A DNA stretch of 64,000 nucleotides from Gammaproteobacteria bacterium (GCA_012103455.1 WLWT01000003.1:310001-374000), one strand, 5' to 3'. Shown: positions 38,853 through 47,348, numbered from the stretch's first letter. Numbers and translations are program-made. The notes: a model not told the origin generated them from the letters alone.

Positions 38853-40403
38853 ACAGCCTTATCCGGATTGCCAGCCACGCAAGCCCAGAGCTTTTCTCAA
38901 ATGGCTCTACCTTATCGTTTCGAGACGATGCTGGCCAAAGCGCAAACTTATACCAAGGAACTGATGAGCTATGCTCAAGAAATGCAAGCAGCTCTGGAAA
39001 AACGAGACGAACGCCTGCTTGACAAAATCATTCAGGAGCATGAGCACCAATTGTTTGATTTCTCGATCAGTCTCCAGGACTATGCTGTTGCACTTGCTAA
39101 AAAAGCCAAAGAATCTTTACAGGGCGCCAAGAAAATCCTGGAAGTAGAACGCGATGGGCAGAAAAAGCTCGCTGGTGAATACATGAATCCTTTGGAAATA
39201 ACGAGCGTTGGGTTATTACCATACAAACATACCATGATGACATTAGCTACTGCTGCAGCAATGGGTGGGGGATTTGCTGGACTAATTCCAACTATTTTTG
39301 GTTTGGCTGCTGGGGGAAATGAGCCAAAATCCCCTTTGAAAGCTAATGAAGATGCAGCCCAAAATACCGCCGATATGATCGGTGACATCATGGATGTTTT
39401 GGCCGATCAGGGAGACTACCTGCGTCGTCAGCAAGAAGCTCAACTTGCGCATGATGTGTTGCAGGCGCAAATAGACGATATTGACCTGGGGCAAGATCTT
39501 GACGATGAGTTGGAAGAGAAAATCAGCGATATTGACCTGGAGCAGGACAGTGAAGTCAATCTGACAATCAAACAGGAACAAAAGAAACTGCAACAGCTCA
39601 AGTGGCAGCGTGAACACGCCAAACACCTGGTGGAATATAACCAACGTCGCTTTACCAAAAGTCAATTCTACGACTGGTACATTGGGCAGATCAGCAATCT
39701 CTATCGTTCCTCTTACGACGCGACGGTCAAGTTTGCCAAAATGGCAGAAGCCGCGTTCCGTGCTGAGACTGGAGACCCTACCGCTACTTTTATTGGCTCG
39801 CATTGGGATCGACGTCACAAAGGCATACTAGCCGGTCAGGCACTCTGGTTAGACCTGCAACGCATGGATCTGGCGTATTGGAGTCGCATCGGGCCGGAGA
39901 CCGAGATCGTCAAAGAAATTTCTCTGCTCGAACTTCAGCCATCTTGCATGGCATCGCTGCAAGCCCGTGGTGAAGTTGTTTTTTATCTCAAAGAAGAATG
40001 GTTTGAGGCAGACGATCCCACATTGTATAACCGGCAAATTCAAGGTATTCGGGTGTCCATTCCCGCTCTGAAAAATCGACGATGGCCTGGCTGTGGGCGT
40101 TTAACTCAAATTGATAGCCGACTTTACTATAGCCACCACAAAGATGTGAAGCACTCCATCTTCAATCCCTATGCTTATCAAAGCATCGCCTTAGCGGGGT
40201 GGCGGACGGACTCGGCCAGTTTGACCTTACCGCGAGGTCGCCTCAAACCCTTCCAGGGCACTGGAGTTGATTCAACCTGGCATTTATCCTTCCCTGCCAT
40301 TGTCGCAGCGAAACAGGAAAAACGTCGTAAATTTCCTCAGAAAAAACTGCTGAAGCTGATTGATGACGTGGTGATTGAAGTGACTTACAGCGCTAAGATG
40401 TAA
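38853..40403 (+). pseudogene. Tc toxin A-subunit-like protein, C-terminal remnant
   Basis: About 517 codons open from the edge of IS630 copy C to TAA 40401-40403. ALPYRFETMLAKAQTYTKEL and LEKRDERLLDKI match the start of the C-terminal pore-forming/TcB-binding region of insecticidal toxin complex A subunits. Further typical blocks are FYDWYIGQISNLYRSSYDAT, AEAAFRAETGD, GILAGQALWLDLQRMDLAYW and TLYNRQIQGIRVSIPA. An acidic coiled-coil (residues ~190-250) lies between. Full TcA proteins are 1500-3000 residues, so the shell and receptor-binding part is lost. No TcB/TcC gene follows. A relic of a horizontally acquired toxin. Confidence 0.75.
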
Positions 40404-40464
40404 TGCCTTTCAACAAGCTCGAGGACCGCCCGTGTCCTGAGCCTGTCGAAGGGTAGCTCCGTAA

Positions 40465-40492
40465 GGTTGGGTTACGCTTCGCTAACCCAACC
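40465..40492. repeat. Hairpin-forming intergenic repeat
   Basis: GGTTGGGTTA and TAACCCAACC form a perfect 10-bp stem around the loop CGCTTCGC. Just upstream is CCTGAGCCTGTCGAAGGG, another motif often dispersed in bacterial genomes. Both look like REP-type repeats downstream of the toxin relic. The hairpin could also act in mRNA 3' end protection. Confidence 0.6.
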
Positions 40493-40531
40493 TACCGCAC
40501 TGTAAATAGGGCTAAGGCATATTATGTCTAA

Positions 40532-40671
40532 AGGCCCCTCTAAAAATGCACTTTTTCCGCGATTGCGGCGTCAGCGCCGTGCTCGCATCCTCAGGTATCA
40601 CCTATACACTGCGGTTGTGCGCGCGGTGCTTCCTTGCACTCACGAAACAATGACTATTGTTAGAGGCGCCC
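40532..40671. repeat. MITE-like element, copy 2 (about 140 bp)
   Basis: Begins GGCCCCTCTAAAAATGCAC and ends ATTGTTAGAGGCGCCC. The interior matches the copies at 44270 (same orientation) and 30182 (reverse). It lies between the toxin relic and the enoyl-CoA hydratase gene, 150 bases upstream of the latter. No clear target duplication is left. Confidence 0.75.
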
Positions 40672-40818
40672 TTATGACTTGAATCCAAGATCACTTTTAA
40701 CGAGTTTCAGTAAAACAAGCAACTTCCATCCCGTGTATTAGCCATCAAGCACTAACCCACCATTTTTTCAGTATAGTGGCAGTGCTCTGGCTCATCTCTC
40801 ACAAGAGGGAGAGGGATC

Positions 40819-41661
40819 ATGCCCTACGGATACGATTTGTTGGATGTAGCCGTCGATGGCCGCCGCGCGCAAGTGACCATCAGCAACCCTCCGGTGAATG
40901 TGATCACCATGGAACTGTTGGGTCAACTGAATGCCCTGTCCAGTGAGCTAAAAGCCGATGCGGATTTGACCGTGGTGGTGTTCAAGAGCGCCGATGCGGA
41001 TTTTTTTCTTGCCCACTTCGACGTCAGCGCCATTTTGGATCGGCCCATCGGCTTCGAACCACAAAAAGATGCGCAGCTAAAACCGTTTCACGTGCTCTGC
41101 GAACGCTTTAGAACCATGAACAAAATTGTTATCGCGCAGATAGAAGGCCGTGTGGGAGGTGGCGGCAGTGAGCTGTGCGCCGCCATGGATATGCGTTTTG
41201 GTGTGCGCGGCAAAACCATCATTAATCAAATGGAGGTGCCATTAGGCATATTACCCGGCGGTACCGGTACGCAGCGGTTGCCGCGTCTGCTGGGCCGTGG
41301 CCGGGCCATGGAGGTGATTCTGGGGGGTGATGATCTGGATGCGGAGACGGCGGAGCGGTGGGGTTATCTGAACCGTATCTTCGCGCCGCAAGACATAGGT
41401 CCTTATGTGGATCGCCTGTCCGCGCGTATCGCTTCTTTTCCACCCGATGCGGTGCGCCTGGCCAAAGAGAGCATCAACGCGGCGGACAAACCCTGGTTGG
41501 AGGGGTTGTTCGAGGAGGCTTATCTGTTCGAGCGCACGCTGCGCACGGACGGTGCCCGGCGGAATATGTCGCGGTTTTTGCAAATAGGCGGGCAAACCAG
41601 GGAAGGTGAACTCAGGATGGGCGAGCTCTGTGAAGCGTTGGGCCGGAAAGAGCCTGAGTAG
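40819..41661 (+). CDS. Enoyl-CoA hydratase/isomerase family protein
   Basis: 280 residues, GAGAGG upstream of the ATG. The crotonase fold is visible: ISNPPVNVITMELLGQLNAL at residues ~20-40, the first oxyanion segment FFLAHFDVS, and the second in GRVGGGGSELCAAMDMRF with the glycine-rich turn. EVPLGILPGGTGTQRLPRLL follows, with Gly rather than a clear second Glu at the usual place, so hydratase versus isomerase or other crotonase activity cannot be fixed. No fatty-acid operon adjoins it; it stands between a MITE and a broken regulator gene. Confidence 0.85.
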   Translation: MPYGYDLLDVAVDGRRAQVTISNPPVNVITMELLGQLNALSSELKADADLTVVVFKSADADFFLAHFDVSAILDRPIGFEPQKDAQLKPFHVLCERFRTMNKIVIAQIEGRVGGGGSELCAAMDMRFGVRGKTIINQMEVPLGILPGGTGTQRLPRLLGRGRAMEVILGGDDLDAETAERWGYLNRIFAPQDIGPYVDRLSARIASFPPDAVRLAKESINAADKPWLEGLFEEAYLFERTLRTDGARRNMSRFLQIGGQTREGELRMGELCEALGRKEPE

Positions 41662-41668
41662 AATCGTG

Positions 41669-41851
41669 CTAAGTGTTGATGTGGTTGAACCGTGCCCGGT
41701 AGCTGGCCGGGGTGGTGGTCAACCGCGTGCGGAAATGGTGCCGCAGCGTCGCTGCCGGGCCGATGCCGAACTCGAAGGTGCAAAGACCGTAATAGACCAA
41801 TGCCGCCACCAATGGAGCCACTGACGGAGCGCGCGTTGTCGAATTCGGCAT
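41669..41851 (-). pseudogene. GlxA/FtrA-type AraC regulator with large internal deletion
   Basis: The frame joins an N-terminal start APLVAALVYYGLCTFEFG, as in DJ-1/PfpI-domain AraC regulators of the GlxA/FtrA group, directly to the C-terminal end of an AraC DNA-binding domain, GPAATLRHHFRTRLTTTPAS followed by YRARF. Only 60 codons remain where about 320 are normal; the inner 260 are deleted in frame. The join falls in FEFGIGPAAT, where both parent sequences may have had a short FG(I/F)G homology. Nonfunctional. Confidence 0.75.
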
Positions 41852-41943
41852 GATTTTTATGTTAATAGGTAATCTTGCCAGTTGTCGTCTAATCCTGACG
41901 CCCGTCAAGATCCCATCTCGCCTGACCCATTGGAGACACTCGT

Positions 41944-42525
41944 ATGATCATCTACGGCGATAAGCGCTCCGGTAATTGCTTGAAAGTGAAGTGGACGGCG
42001 CAGGTGTTGGGCATTGCCTATGAATGGCGGGACATAGACATCATGGCCGGCGGGAGCCGCACCGATGAGTATTTAGCGATCAATCCCCAGGGTCAGGTGC
42101 CCTGCGTGCGGTTGGAGGATGGGCGCTACCTGGCCCAATCCAATGCCATCATGCGTTATCTGGCAGACGGTTCGGCGCTGTTGCCAAGTACGCCTTATGA
42201 GCGGGCCAAGGTCGATGAATGGATGTTCTGGGAGCAGTACAGTCACGAGCCTTATATCGCCGTGTGCCGCTTCCACATGTTGTACTTGGGCCGCTCGGCG
42301 GATGAGCGGGAGGATTGGCGGGTCGAGCGCGGCGAGAATGCACTCGATTTCATGGACAAGATGTTGGCCGGTAGACAATGGCTGGTGGGCGAGGCGATGA
42401 GCATCGCGGATATCGCTTTGTATGCTTATACCCGCGATGTCCATCTAGGCGGTTTTAATCTTGCATCGCGTGGTCATGTGCGCCGTTGGCTGGATGAGTG
42501 TAAAGAACAATTGCCGCCCGGCTAG
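41944..42525 (+). CDS. Glutathione S-transferase family protein
   Basis: 193 residues. Thioredoxin-like N-domain: MIIYGDKRSGNCLKVKWTAQ with the likely catalytic Ser/Asn-Cys region at residues 9-12, NPQGQVPCVRLEDG with the cis-Pro, then LAQSNAIMRYLADG for glutathione gamma-Glu binding. The C-domain is helical and ends with SIADIALYAYTRDVH, the N-capping motif. It probably conjugates or reduces small electrophiles. Not in an evident operon. Confidence 0.88.
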   Translation: MIIYGDKRSGNCLKVKWTAQVLGIAYEWRDIDIMAGGSRTDEYLAINPQGQVPCVRLEDGRYLAQSNAIMRYLADGSALLPSTPYERAKVDEWMFWEQYSHEPYIAVCRFHMLYLGRSADEREDWRVERGENALDFMDKMLAGRQWLVGEAMSIADIALYAYTRDVHLGGFNLASRGHVRRWLDECKEQLPPG

Positions 42526-42529
42526 CGGC

Positions 42530-42697
42530 CTTCGACGCCCTTTATGACCACCCCGGCAAAACAGAAAGTTCGGTGGCTGGCCGTGGAAAGTTTGCAGTAC
42601 GCATGTTGCGTGTGATCGCAACAGGTTGAATCAGTGGTAGCCCGGGCATTCCTCGGTGTAGACCAATACGCGGGTAGGTTGAAGGTATTTCATCGGT
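42530..42697 (-). pseudogene. Decayed tandem copy of the adjacent secreted protein gene
   Basis: A minus-strand frame starting MKYLQPTRVLVYTEECPGYH is followed by an in-frame TGA, then FNLLRSHATCVLQTFHGQPP and NFLFCRGGHKG. It lines up with the C-terminal half of the intact neighbour (ALVYTKECTGYHWFNLLGNF...), where the TGA position is Trp. So TGG changed to TGA, and the N-terminal signal part was never duplicated or is lost. Partial tandem duplication turned pseudogene. Confidence 0.65.
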
Positions 42698-42710
42698 TCG
42701 TCCTCGTTGC

Positions 42711-43049
42711 CTAGCAGCCCTTGTATCCACCCCGGTAGAAGACGAGGTTGGGTGGGCTGCCGTAATAAACCTGAAGTTCGCAGGTATCGAAGTTGCCTAG
42801 AAGATTGAACCAGTGGTAGCCGGTGCATTCCTTGGTGTACACCAACGCTTGTGATTCGAATTCGTTGGCCCCCTGGTCACCCGTGTTGTAAGTCCAATGC
42901 AGATCAACGTGTTCTATGGTTTGTCCAAGCTCCGTGGTCACGTATTGTCTTACCTGGGTTTCGCACAGACTGGATTGGCCATTCGCTTGTGCGTGCCAAC
43001 TCATAGTGGCCAACATTAATCCGCTAAGAATCGAAGATAATTTGCGCAT
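42711..43049 (-). CDS. Small secreted Cys-containing protein of unknown function
   Basis: 112 residues with a signal peptide (MRKLSSILSGLMLATMSWHAQA, cleavage after AQA likely). The mature part of ~90 residues has four Cys (SLCETQ, ECTGYH, DTCELQ, and the final GC), enough for two disulfides, and many aromatics. No family recognised. A partial, decayed duplicate lies right downstream. Likely periplasmic or exported. Confidence 0.65.
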   Translation of the reverse strand: MRKLSSILSGLMLATMSWHAQANGQSSLCETQVRQYVTTELGQTIEHVDLHWTYNTGDQGANEFESQALVYTKECTGYHWFNLLGNFDTCELQVYYGSPPNLVFYRGGYKGC

Positions 43050-43147
43050 AACATACTCCCCAACGAGTGACTGGGCCGACGGAGTGACTGGGTGTACTAT
43101 TCATTCACTTCTTGGAGAGTACAGACCCCTTGGCGAGGGCTGATCTT

Positions 43148-44263
43148 TCATTGCAGTTCATGTAACGCCCTCAGCAGCCGTTCAATGTCATCGATACTGT
43201 TGTAGAGATGGGCCGCCACCCGGATGCGTCCGGCATTGCCACTGACTTTGACGGCGTGTTCGCTATCGAGCCGTTGCGCTGTTTGTTCGCACCGCTCATC
43301 TAGCCAGCTAACGATGCCGGCGCGGCGCTCATCGCGTAAGGGGGTGATCAGGGGGAGCCCGAGCTTGGAGATTTCTTCCAATAAGTATCCGGTCAGATCA
43401 AGAACGTGCCGTTCTATAGCGGCCGCGTCATAACACGCCAGTGATGCGAGTGATGCATTGAGCACGAATAGAGAAAGGTAGGATGGATTACCCGCTTCGA
43501 AGCGTTCCGCTGAGACTTTCAGTTGATAGCCAGCGGCTACATCGCCGACCACGTTGTGCCAGCCTATAGCCGGTGGGCTAGCTTGCGGCACCCGTTCCCG
43601 GTTCCAGTACAAAACCGCGGCGCCGTGTGCACCCAGCATCCATTTGAAGGCGGTGGCTACAACGAAATCGCAGACACGGGCATCAGCCGGCGTGACCCCT
43701 AGTGACTGACTGGCATCCACCGCGAGCCAAGCGCCACTCGCTTTTCGTATGTGCGATGCCAACTCCGGCAAAGCCAGCCTGAAACCGCTGCGGTAACTGA
43801 CATGACTGACGAATACCAGCCGTGTTCTGCTGTCCGTTCGGGCGGCAATCGCTTCGCTTGACACATGCCACTGTTCAGGCCGGACCACCCGCACCTGCAC
43901 GCCCCGCGTTGCTAGCCGGTGGGCGGGAAGGGTGACGGATGGAAATTCCATGGTGTCGTCTATAACTACAACGTTATCGCCAGCACGCCAATCGATCAGA
44001 CCGTAGATGAGACTGCAAGCGTCCGACGTGGAGCTGACAAAAGCGATGCTGTCTTCGTCAGCGCCCAGCAGATCGGCCAGGCGCCGTTTGCATGCCCCGT
44101 ATACTTGCCCCTGGCTGCCGTCCTCTTGCCCGGTCCGGCTGGCGATATACGCTTCCATGGCGGCACGGGCCGATGTGGGCAGCAATCCTTGAGCGGCGGT
44201 GCGCAGATAGGTGATGGCGGGATCCGCGCAGTAATTTTCTAGCGGGCTCAGGCTATTCATCAT
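43148..44263 (-). CDS. Aminotransferase class V-fold PLP enzyme (cysteine desulfurase/isopenicillin epimerase-like)
   Basis: About 371 residues starting MMNSLSPLENYCADPAITYL; a longer frame to 44284 runs into the MITE. Motifs: YLRTAAQGLLPTSARAAMEA, FVSSTSDACSLIYGLI, LVFVSHVSYRSGFRLALPEL, WLAVDASQSLGVTPAD and the PLP lysine in VATAFKWMLGAHGAAVLYWN. Cysteine-desulfurase catalytic Cys is not evident, so an epimerase, lyase or aminotransferase of this fold is more likely. The end of MITE copy 3 seems to supply its Shine-Dalgarno (AGAGG about a dozen bases upstream). Confidence 0.85.
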   Translation of the reverse strand: MMNSLSPLENYCADPAITYLRTAAQGLLPTSARAAMEAYIASRTGQEDGSQGQVYGACKRRLADLLGADEDSIAFVSSTSDACSLIYGLIDWRAGDNVVVIDDTMEFPSVTLPAHRLATRGVQVRVVRPEQWHVSSEAIAARTDSRTRLVFVSHVSYRSGFRLALPELASHIRKASGAWLAVDASQSLGVTPADARVCDFVVATAFKWMLGAHGAAVLYWNRERVPQASPPAIGWHNVVGDVAAGYQLKVSAERFEAGNPSYLSLFVLNASLASLACYDAAAIERHVLDLTGYLLEEISKLGLPLITPLRDERRAGIVSWLDERCEQTAQRLDSEHAVKVSGNAGRIRVAAHLYNSIDDIERLLRALHELQ

Positions 44264-44269
44264 AATGAC

Positions 44270-44410
44270 GGGCACCTCTAACAATGCACTTTTTCCGCGA
44301 TTGCGGTGTCAGCTCCGTGCTCCAATCCTCAGGTATGACCTTATACACTGCGGTTGTGCGCGCGGTGCTTCCTTGCACTTACGAAACAATGACTATTGTT
44401 AGAGGCGCCC
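44270..44410. repeat. MITE-like element, copy 3 (141 bp)
   Basis: Begins GGGCACCTCTAACAATGCAC and ends GACTATTGTTAGAGGCGCCC. Highly similar to copy 2 over its whole length. It lies between the divergent class V aminotransferase and nitroreductase genes, so it occupies their shared control region and probably changed their promoters. The 62-codon frame in it is an artefact. Confidence 0.8.
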
Positions 44411-44475
44411 TTGCTTCATTGCTGTCGAATGAGCGCGGGCAAGTTGGACTTTCCCACTCCTACCGGAGGTGAATC

Positions 44476-45111
44476 ATGACTGCCGAGATGGGCATTTTTG
44501 AAACCATGTTCAATTGTAGGGCCATGCGCCGGTTATCGGATCAGCCGGTGCCGCAGGCGCAACTGGTCAAGCTCATCGAAGCCGCCGAGCAGGCCGCCAG
44601 TGGCAGCAATTCCCAGCGGCGGCGTTGGATCATCGTTCGCGACCCGGCGCAAAAAGCCAAGTTGGCGGAGTTGAACCGGGCGGTCTCGGAGGACTATGTC
44701 AGCGCCCGCATCGAGCGCGGCGAGGCGCTGCCTCACCATGATCGGGAAAGCCGCAAACGGATGTTGCAAGCGGTGCTTTGGCTGGCGCGCAACATGCAGC
44801 GGATCCATGCACTCATCATCGCCTGCTACGAATTCGACGCGCCGCCCACGGAGCAGGACCGGGCTAGGGCGCACTCGTCGGTGTATCCCGGGGTACAGAA
44901 TCTGCTGTTGGCAGCCCGCGCCCTCGGCTTGGGCGCCGTGTTGACCACCTACGCGCTCAACCGCTACGAGGACTTCGTTGCAGCGCTGGAACTGCCCTCC
45001 AATTTCGCCGCTTATGCGCTCATCCCGGTCGGTTATCCGCTCGGTAAATTCGGCCCGGTGACGCGGCTTGCGGTGGAGCAAGTCATGCGCTTTGACAAGT
45101 GGAGCATTTGA
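44476..45111 (+). CDS. Nitroreductase family protein
   Basis: 211 residues, GGAGGTGA upstream of the ATG. FMN-binding nitroreductase pattern: FNCRAMRRLSDQPVPQAQL near residue 12, then ASGSNSQRRRWIIVRDP (phosphate-binding), the middle SVYPGVQNLLLAARALGLGA and final ALIPVGYPLGKFGPVTRLAV. It would reduce nitro- or quinone-type substrates with NAD(P)H. It ends 3 bases before the start codon of the (now broken) Baeyer-Villiger-type monooxygenase, so the two formed an operon. Confidence 0.9.
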   Translation: MTAEMGIFETMFNCRAMRRLSDQPVPQAQLVKLIEAAEQAASGSNSQRRRWIIVRDPAQKAKLAELNRAVSEDYVSARIERGEALPHHDRESRKRMLQAVLWLARNMQRIHALIIACYEFDAPPTEQDRARAHSSVYPGVQNLLLAARALGLGAVLTTYALNRYEDFVAALELPSNFAAYALIPVGYPLGKFGPVTRLAVEQVMRFDKWSI

Positions 45112-45146
45112 AGGATGCCCGCATCTGAAGACAACAGTTGCTCTGA

Positions 45147-46033
45147 GAACCTGTTCAAGATCTGACGATTTTGGACATCTGACCTAAGCTATTGTTATCC
45201 ATAGTCATAGCGGCTGCGAAGGCAATGACAGACGAGCGAATCTACCCGAGTGACCTATCTCGCCAACAGTTCGAGAAAGTTAGACCGATCCTGGAGGCGG
45301 CGCGTCGGCGAACCAAGCCAAGGCAACTCGATCTCTATCACGTGTTCAACGCAGTGTTGTACCTGCTGAAGACCGGCTGCCAATGGCGCATGTTGCCCAA
45401 CGAGTATCCAAAGTGGCGAAGTGTGCATGAGTATTTCACTATCTGGCGGCAATCGTCCCCAGAAGACTCTTGCAGCGCCTTGGACAAGGCGTTAAAAAAA
45501 TGGGTTGGCGAGGCCCGCAAATCCCAGGGGCGCAGTGGCAAAACCAGCCTGATCATCGTTGATGCACAGAGCGTGAAGAACACAGACAGTGCAAACCACA
45601 AAGGTTATGACGCAGGCAAGAAGACTTCTGGTATCAAGCGGCACATAGCTGTGGACACTCAGGGATTGGTGCACGCTGCTTTTGTGACCACGGCAAATGT
45701 CACTGATCGAGCTGGGGCACTGGCCGCACTTGCTGCTCAAGCAGATGGGCGCCTCTCGGAGGTTAGGTGTGTAGTGGGCGATGGCGGGTACACGGGGATG
45801 GCTTTCGCTGGCGAAGTGCTGAGATTAATCGGAGCGAACGTCGAAATTATCAAACGCTCGGACACGGGTCGTTTTGCCGTCCTCCCGAAGAGGTGGGTTG
45901 TCGAGCGAACCTTCTCATGGTTTGAGAAAAACCGCCGGTTGTGGAAAAACTGTGAGCGGCTAATCGAAAGCTCGTTGGGCATGATGCTACTTGCAAATAT
46001 TGCGCTGTTGCTTCGGAGATCTTGAACAGGCTC
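45147..46033 (+). mobile_element. IS5-family element, intact (887 bp)
   Basis: Ends GAACCTGTTCAAGATCTGA and complement of the right end GAGCCTGTTCAAGATCTC, flanked by TGA on both sides (45144-45146, 46034-46036), a TNA-type target duplication known for this IS5 subgroup. Contains one intact transposase. Not related in sequence to the IS5-like fragment at 20718. Confidence 0.93.
45225..46025 (+). CDS. IS5-family transposase
   Basis: 266 residues from MTDERIYPSDLSRQQFEKVR (an upstream frame start at 45192 is less likely). DDE core: SLIIVDAQSVKNTDSANHKG (Asp), VVGDGGYTG (Asp), and WVVERTFSWFEKNRRLWKNC (Glu), all intact. The N-terminal YHVFNAVLYLLKTGCQWRML is the typical IS5/IS1031 domain. Likely functional, in line with the exact target duplication. 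Confidence 0.93.
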   Translation: MTDERIYPSDLSRQQFEKVRPILEAARRRTKPRQLDLYHVFNAVLYLLKTGCQWRMLPNEYPKWRSVHEYFTIWRQSSPEDSCSALDKALKKWVGEARKSQGRSGKTSLIIVDAQSVKNTDSANHKGYDAGKKTSGIKRHIAVDTQGLVHAAFVTTANVTDRAGALAALAAQADGRLSEVRCVVGDGGYTGMAFAGEVLRLIGANVEIIKRSDTGRFAVLPKRWVVERTFSWFEKNRRLWKNCERLIESSLGMMLLANIALLLRRS

Positions 46034-46657
46034 TGAGGTCATCATCATCGGCGCCGGCCGCGCCGGCCTCTACCAGCGCCACCGCCTGGGCGATGAGTTG
46101 GGTTTGTCGGTGCAGGTGTTCGAGGCGGGCGGCGATGTGGGTGGAACGTGGTATTGGAACCGCTATCCGGGCGCCCGCTTCGATTCGGAGAGTGACAGCT
46201 ATGGCTATTCGTTTTCCAAGAAGTTATTGAACGAGTGGAACTGGGCGGAGCATTTTTCACCGCAACCGGAAACCTTGTGCTACGTCAATCACGTGGCCGA
46301 CAAGCTGGACTTGCGCAAGAATATTCGCTTCAACGCCCGAGTGGGGTGTGCATTTTTAGAGGTGCCCCAAAGTCGATTCTTGGTTCATGGGCAGCAACTC
46401 CAACCTCGCGCACAAGAACAAGCGGGTTTTTCTACGCGATTCCGGCGGTGCGCCCCGGTACCGGGAGCGGTGTGATGAGGTGGCGGCTAACGGCTACGGC
46501 GGGTTGCGCTTGAGTTGAGTACAACATGAGTTGAGTACAAAGGGTTGGACTCGCTTGGACTGGGCCGCTGTTGCATTTGACTAGGCTTAGCAGGACGCTT
46601 CGGCCCTGAGCCAATCTCTGATGCAGTTGACTTCCGACACTGTCAATCTCTACTGCC

Positions 46658-47348
46658 ATGTCCATACTGACCGCCGAAGAAATCGCACGCTGTCACCAGA
46701 CCGGGATGCTATTCCCTAAAGGGGACCTCTAACAAACCTACTGCGCGACGCTATGGCTGCGTTGCGCGGTGCTCGCAATCCTCATGTATTTACCCATACA
46801 CTGCGGTTCCTGCGCGCCGTGCGCCGCGCCTTGCCCTAAGGCCGCTCGCTACGGTTTTTAGAGGTCCCCTAAACGGGTATTGAGCGAAGCGCGAACCGCC
46901 GGGGCGCTGGGCGAGTTGCAACGCTATGAAGCGAAGACCGGGGGCCAGTCAACGGTAAGTGGCGTTATGAATTCCACCTCGTGTTCTCTTGGATTGACCG
47001 CATGATACGCCTTCAACCGATCTTGGATCTGATGGAAGGGGTATTGGGACCGGGTTTGATGGTGTGGCCATCCCATCTTTATCCCGAGGAACCGGGTGAT
47101 GGCCGGTTTATCTCCCGGCACCAAGATTGCGCCCACTGGGGACTCGATTCGCAGCAGATACCGACTCGGTGCGCGGGCGCGACGAATACGGTCACTTCGA
47201 GCTGGAGGCTACCGGTGAGAGGCCGGACGAATGCGTGGCGCTGCACGAACGTATCGGCGATATCCAGGCTAAGATTTATCTGGATGATACGGAGCGCGCC
47301 GGCATAGGTGGTCTGCGCGAGACGAATACGTTTCACAACACCGCCTGA
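46658..47348 (+). pseudogene. PhyH-family dioxygenase, MITE-interrupted with internal deletion
   Basis: Starts MSILTAEEIARCHQTGMLFP; a 149-bp MITE interrupts at codon ~20, and removing it with one TAAA joins FP to KRVLSEARTAGALGELQRYE in frame. A frame change follows near 46945; then NGKWRYEFHLVFSWIDRMIR and GPGLMVWPSHLYPEEPGDGR with HQD (the HxD of the iron site) come in another frame. Near 47155 the frame changes again to a far C-terminal piece (YGHFELEATGERPDECVALH). The distal iron His region is missing. Dead. Confidence 0.75.
46721..46869. repeat. MITE-like element, variant copy 4 (149 bp)
   Basis: Ends GGGGACCTCTAACAAA and TTTTTAGAGGTCCCC, flanked by TAAA on both sides. The ends follow the same plan as the 141-bp elements but with GGGGACC for GGGCGCC. 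The interior is partly shared (TACACTGCGGTT, CGCGCCGTGCG) and partly different. This is the clearest target duplication in the family. Confidence 0.8.

Larger units (their letters stand above)
45115..46518 (+). pseudogene. Baeyer-Villiger-type flavin monooxygenase, IS5-interrupted and internally deleted
   Basis: Starts MPASEDNSCS at 45115, is cut by IS5 after codon 10, and resumes at 46037 EVIIIGAGRAGLYQRHRL, the FAD-binding Rossmann motif, then VFEAGGDVGGTWYWNRYPGA, typical of BVMOs. Removing IS5 and one TGA restores the frame. At 46348 the gene breaks at half a MITE (TGCATTTTTAGAGGTGCCCC), and from 46372 the far C-terminus reads VDSWFMGSNSNLAHKNKRVF and YRERCDEVAANGYGGLRLS before the stop. 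So about 350 central codons are deleted between two MITE-related points. Dead. Confidence 0.8.

Noticed and set aside
42622..42642. In-frame TGA in the duplicated secreted-protein copy as selenocysteine
   Set aside because: The intact paralogue has Trp (TGG) there and no Cys neighbours it in a redox motif, so a TGG to TGA mutation explains it.
44284..44472. 62-codon plus frame in MITE copy 3 as a gene
   Set aside because: Same artefact of the repeat; no ribosome site and no conservation outside the element.
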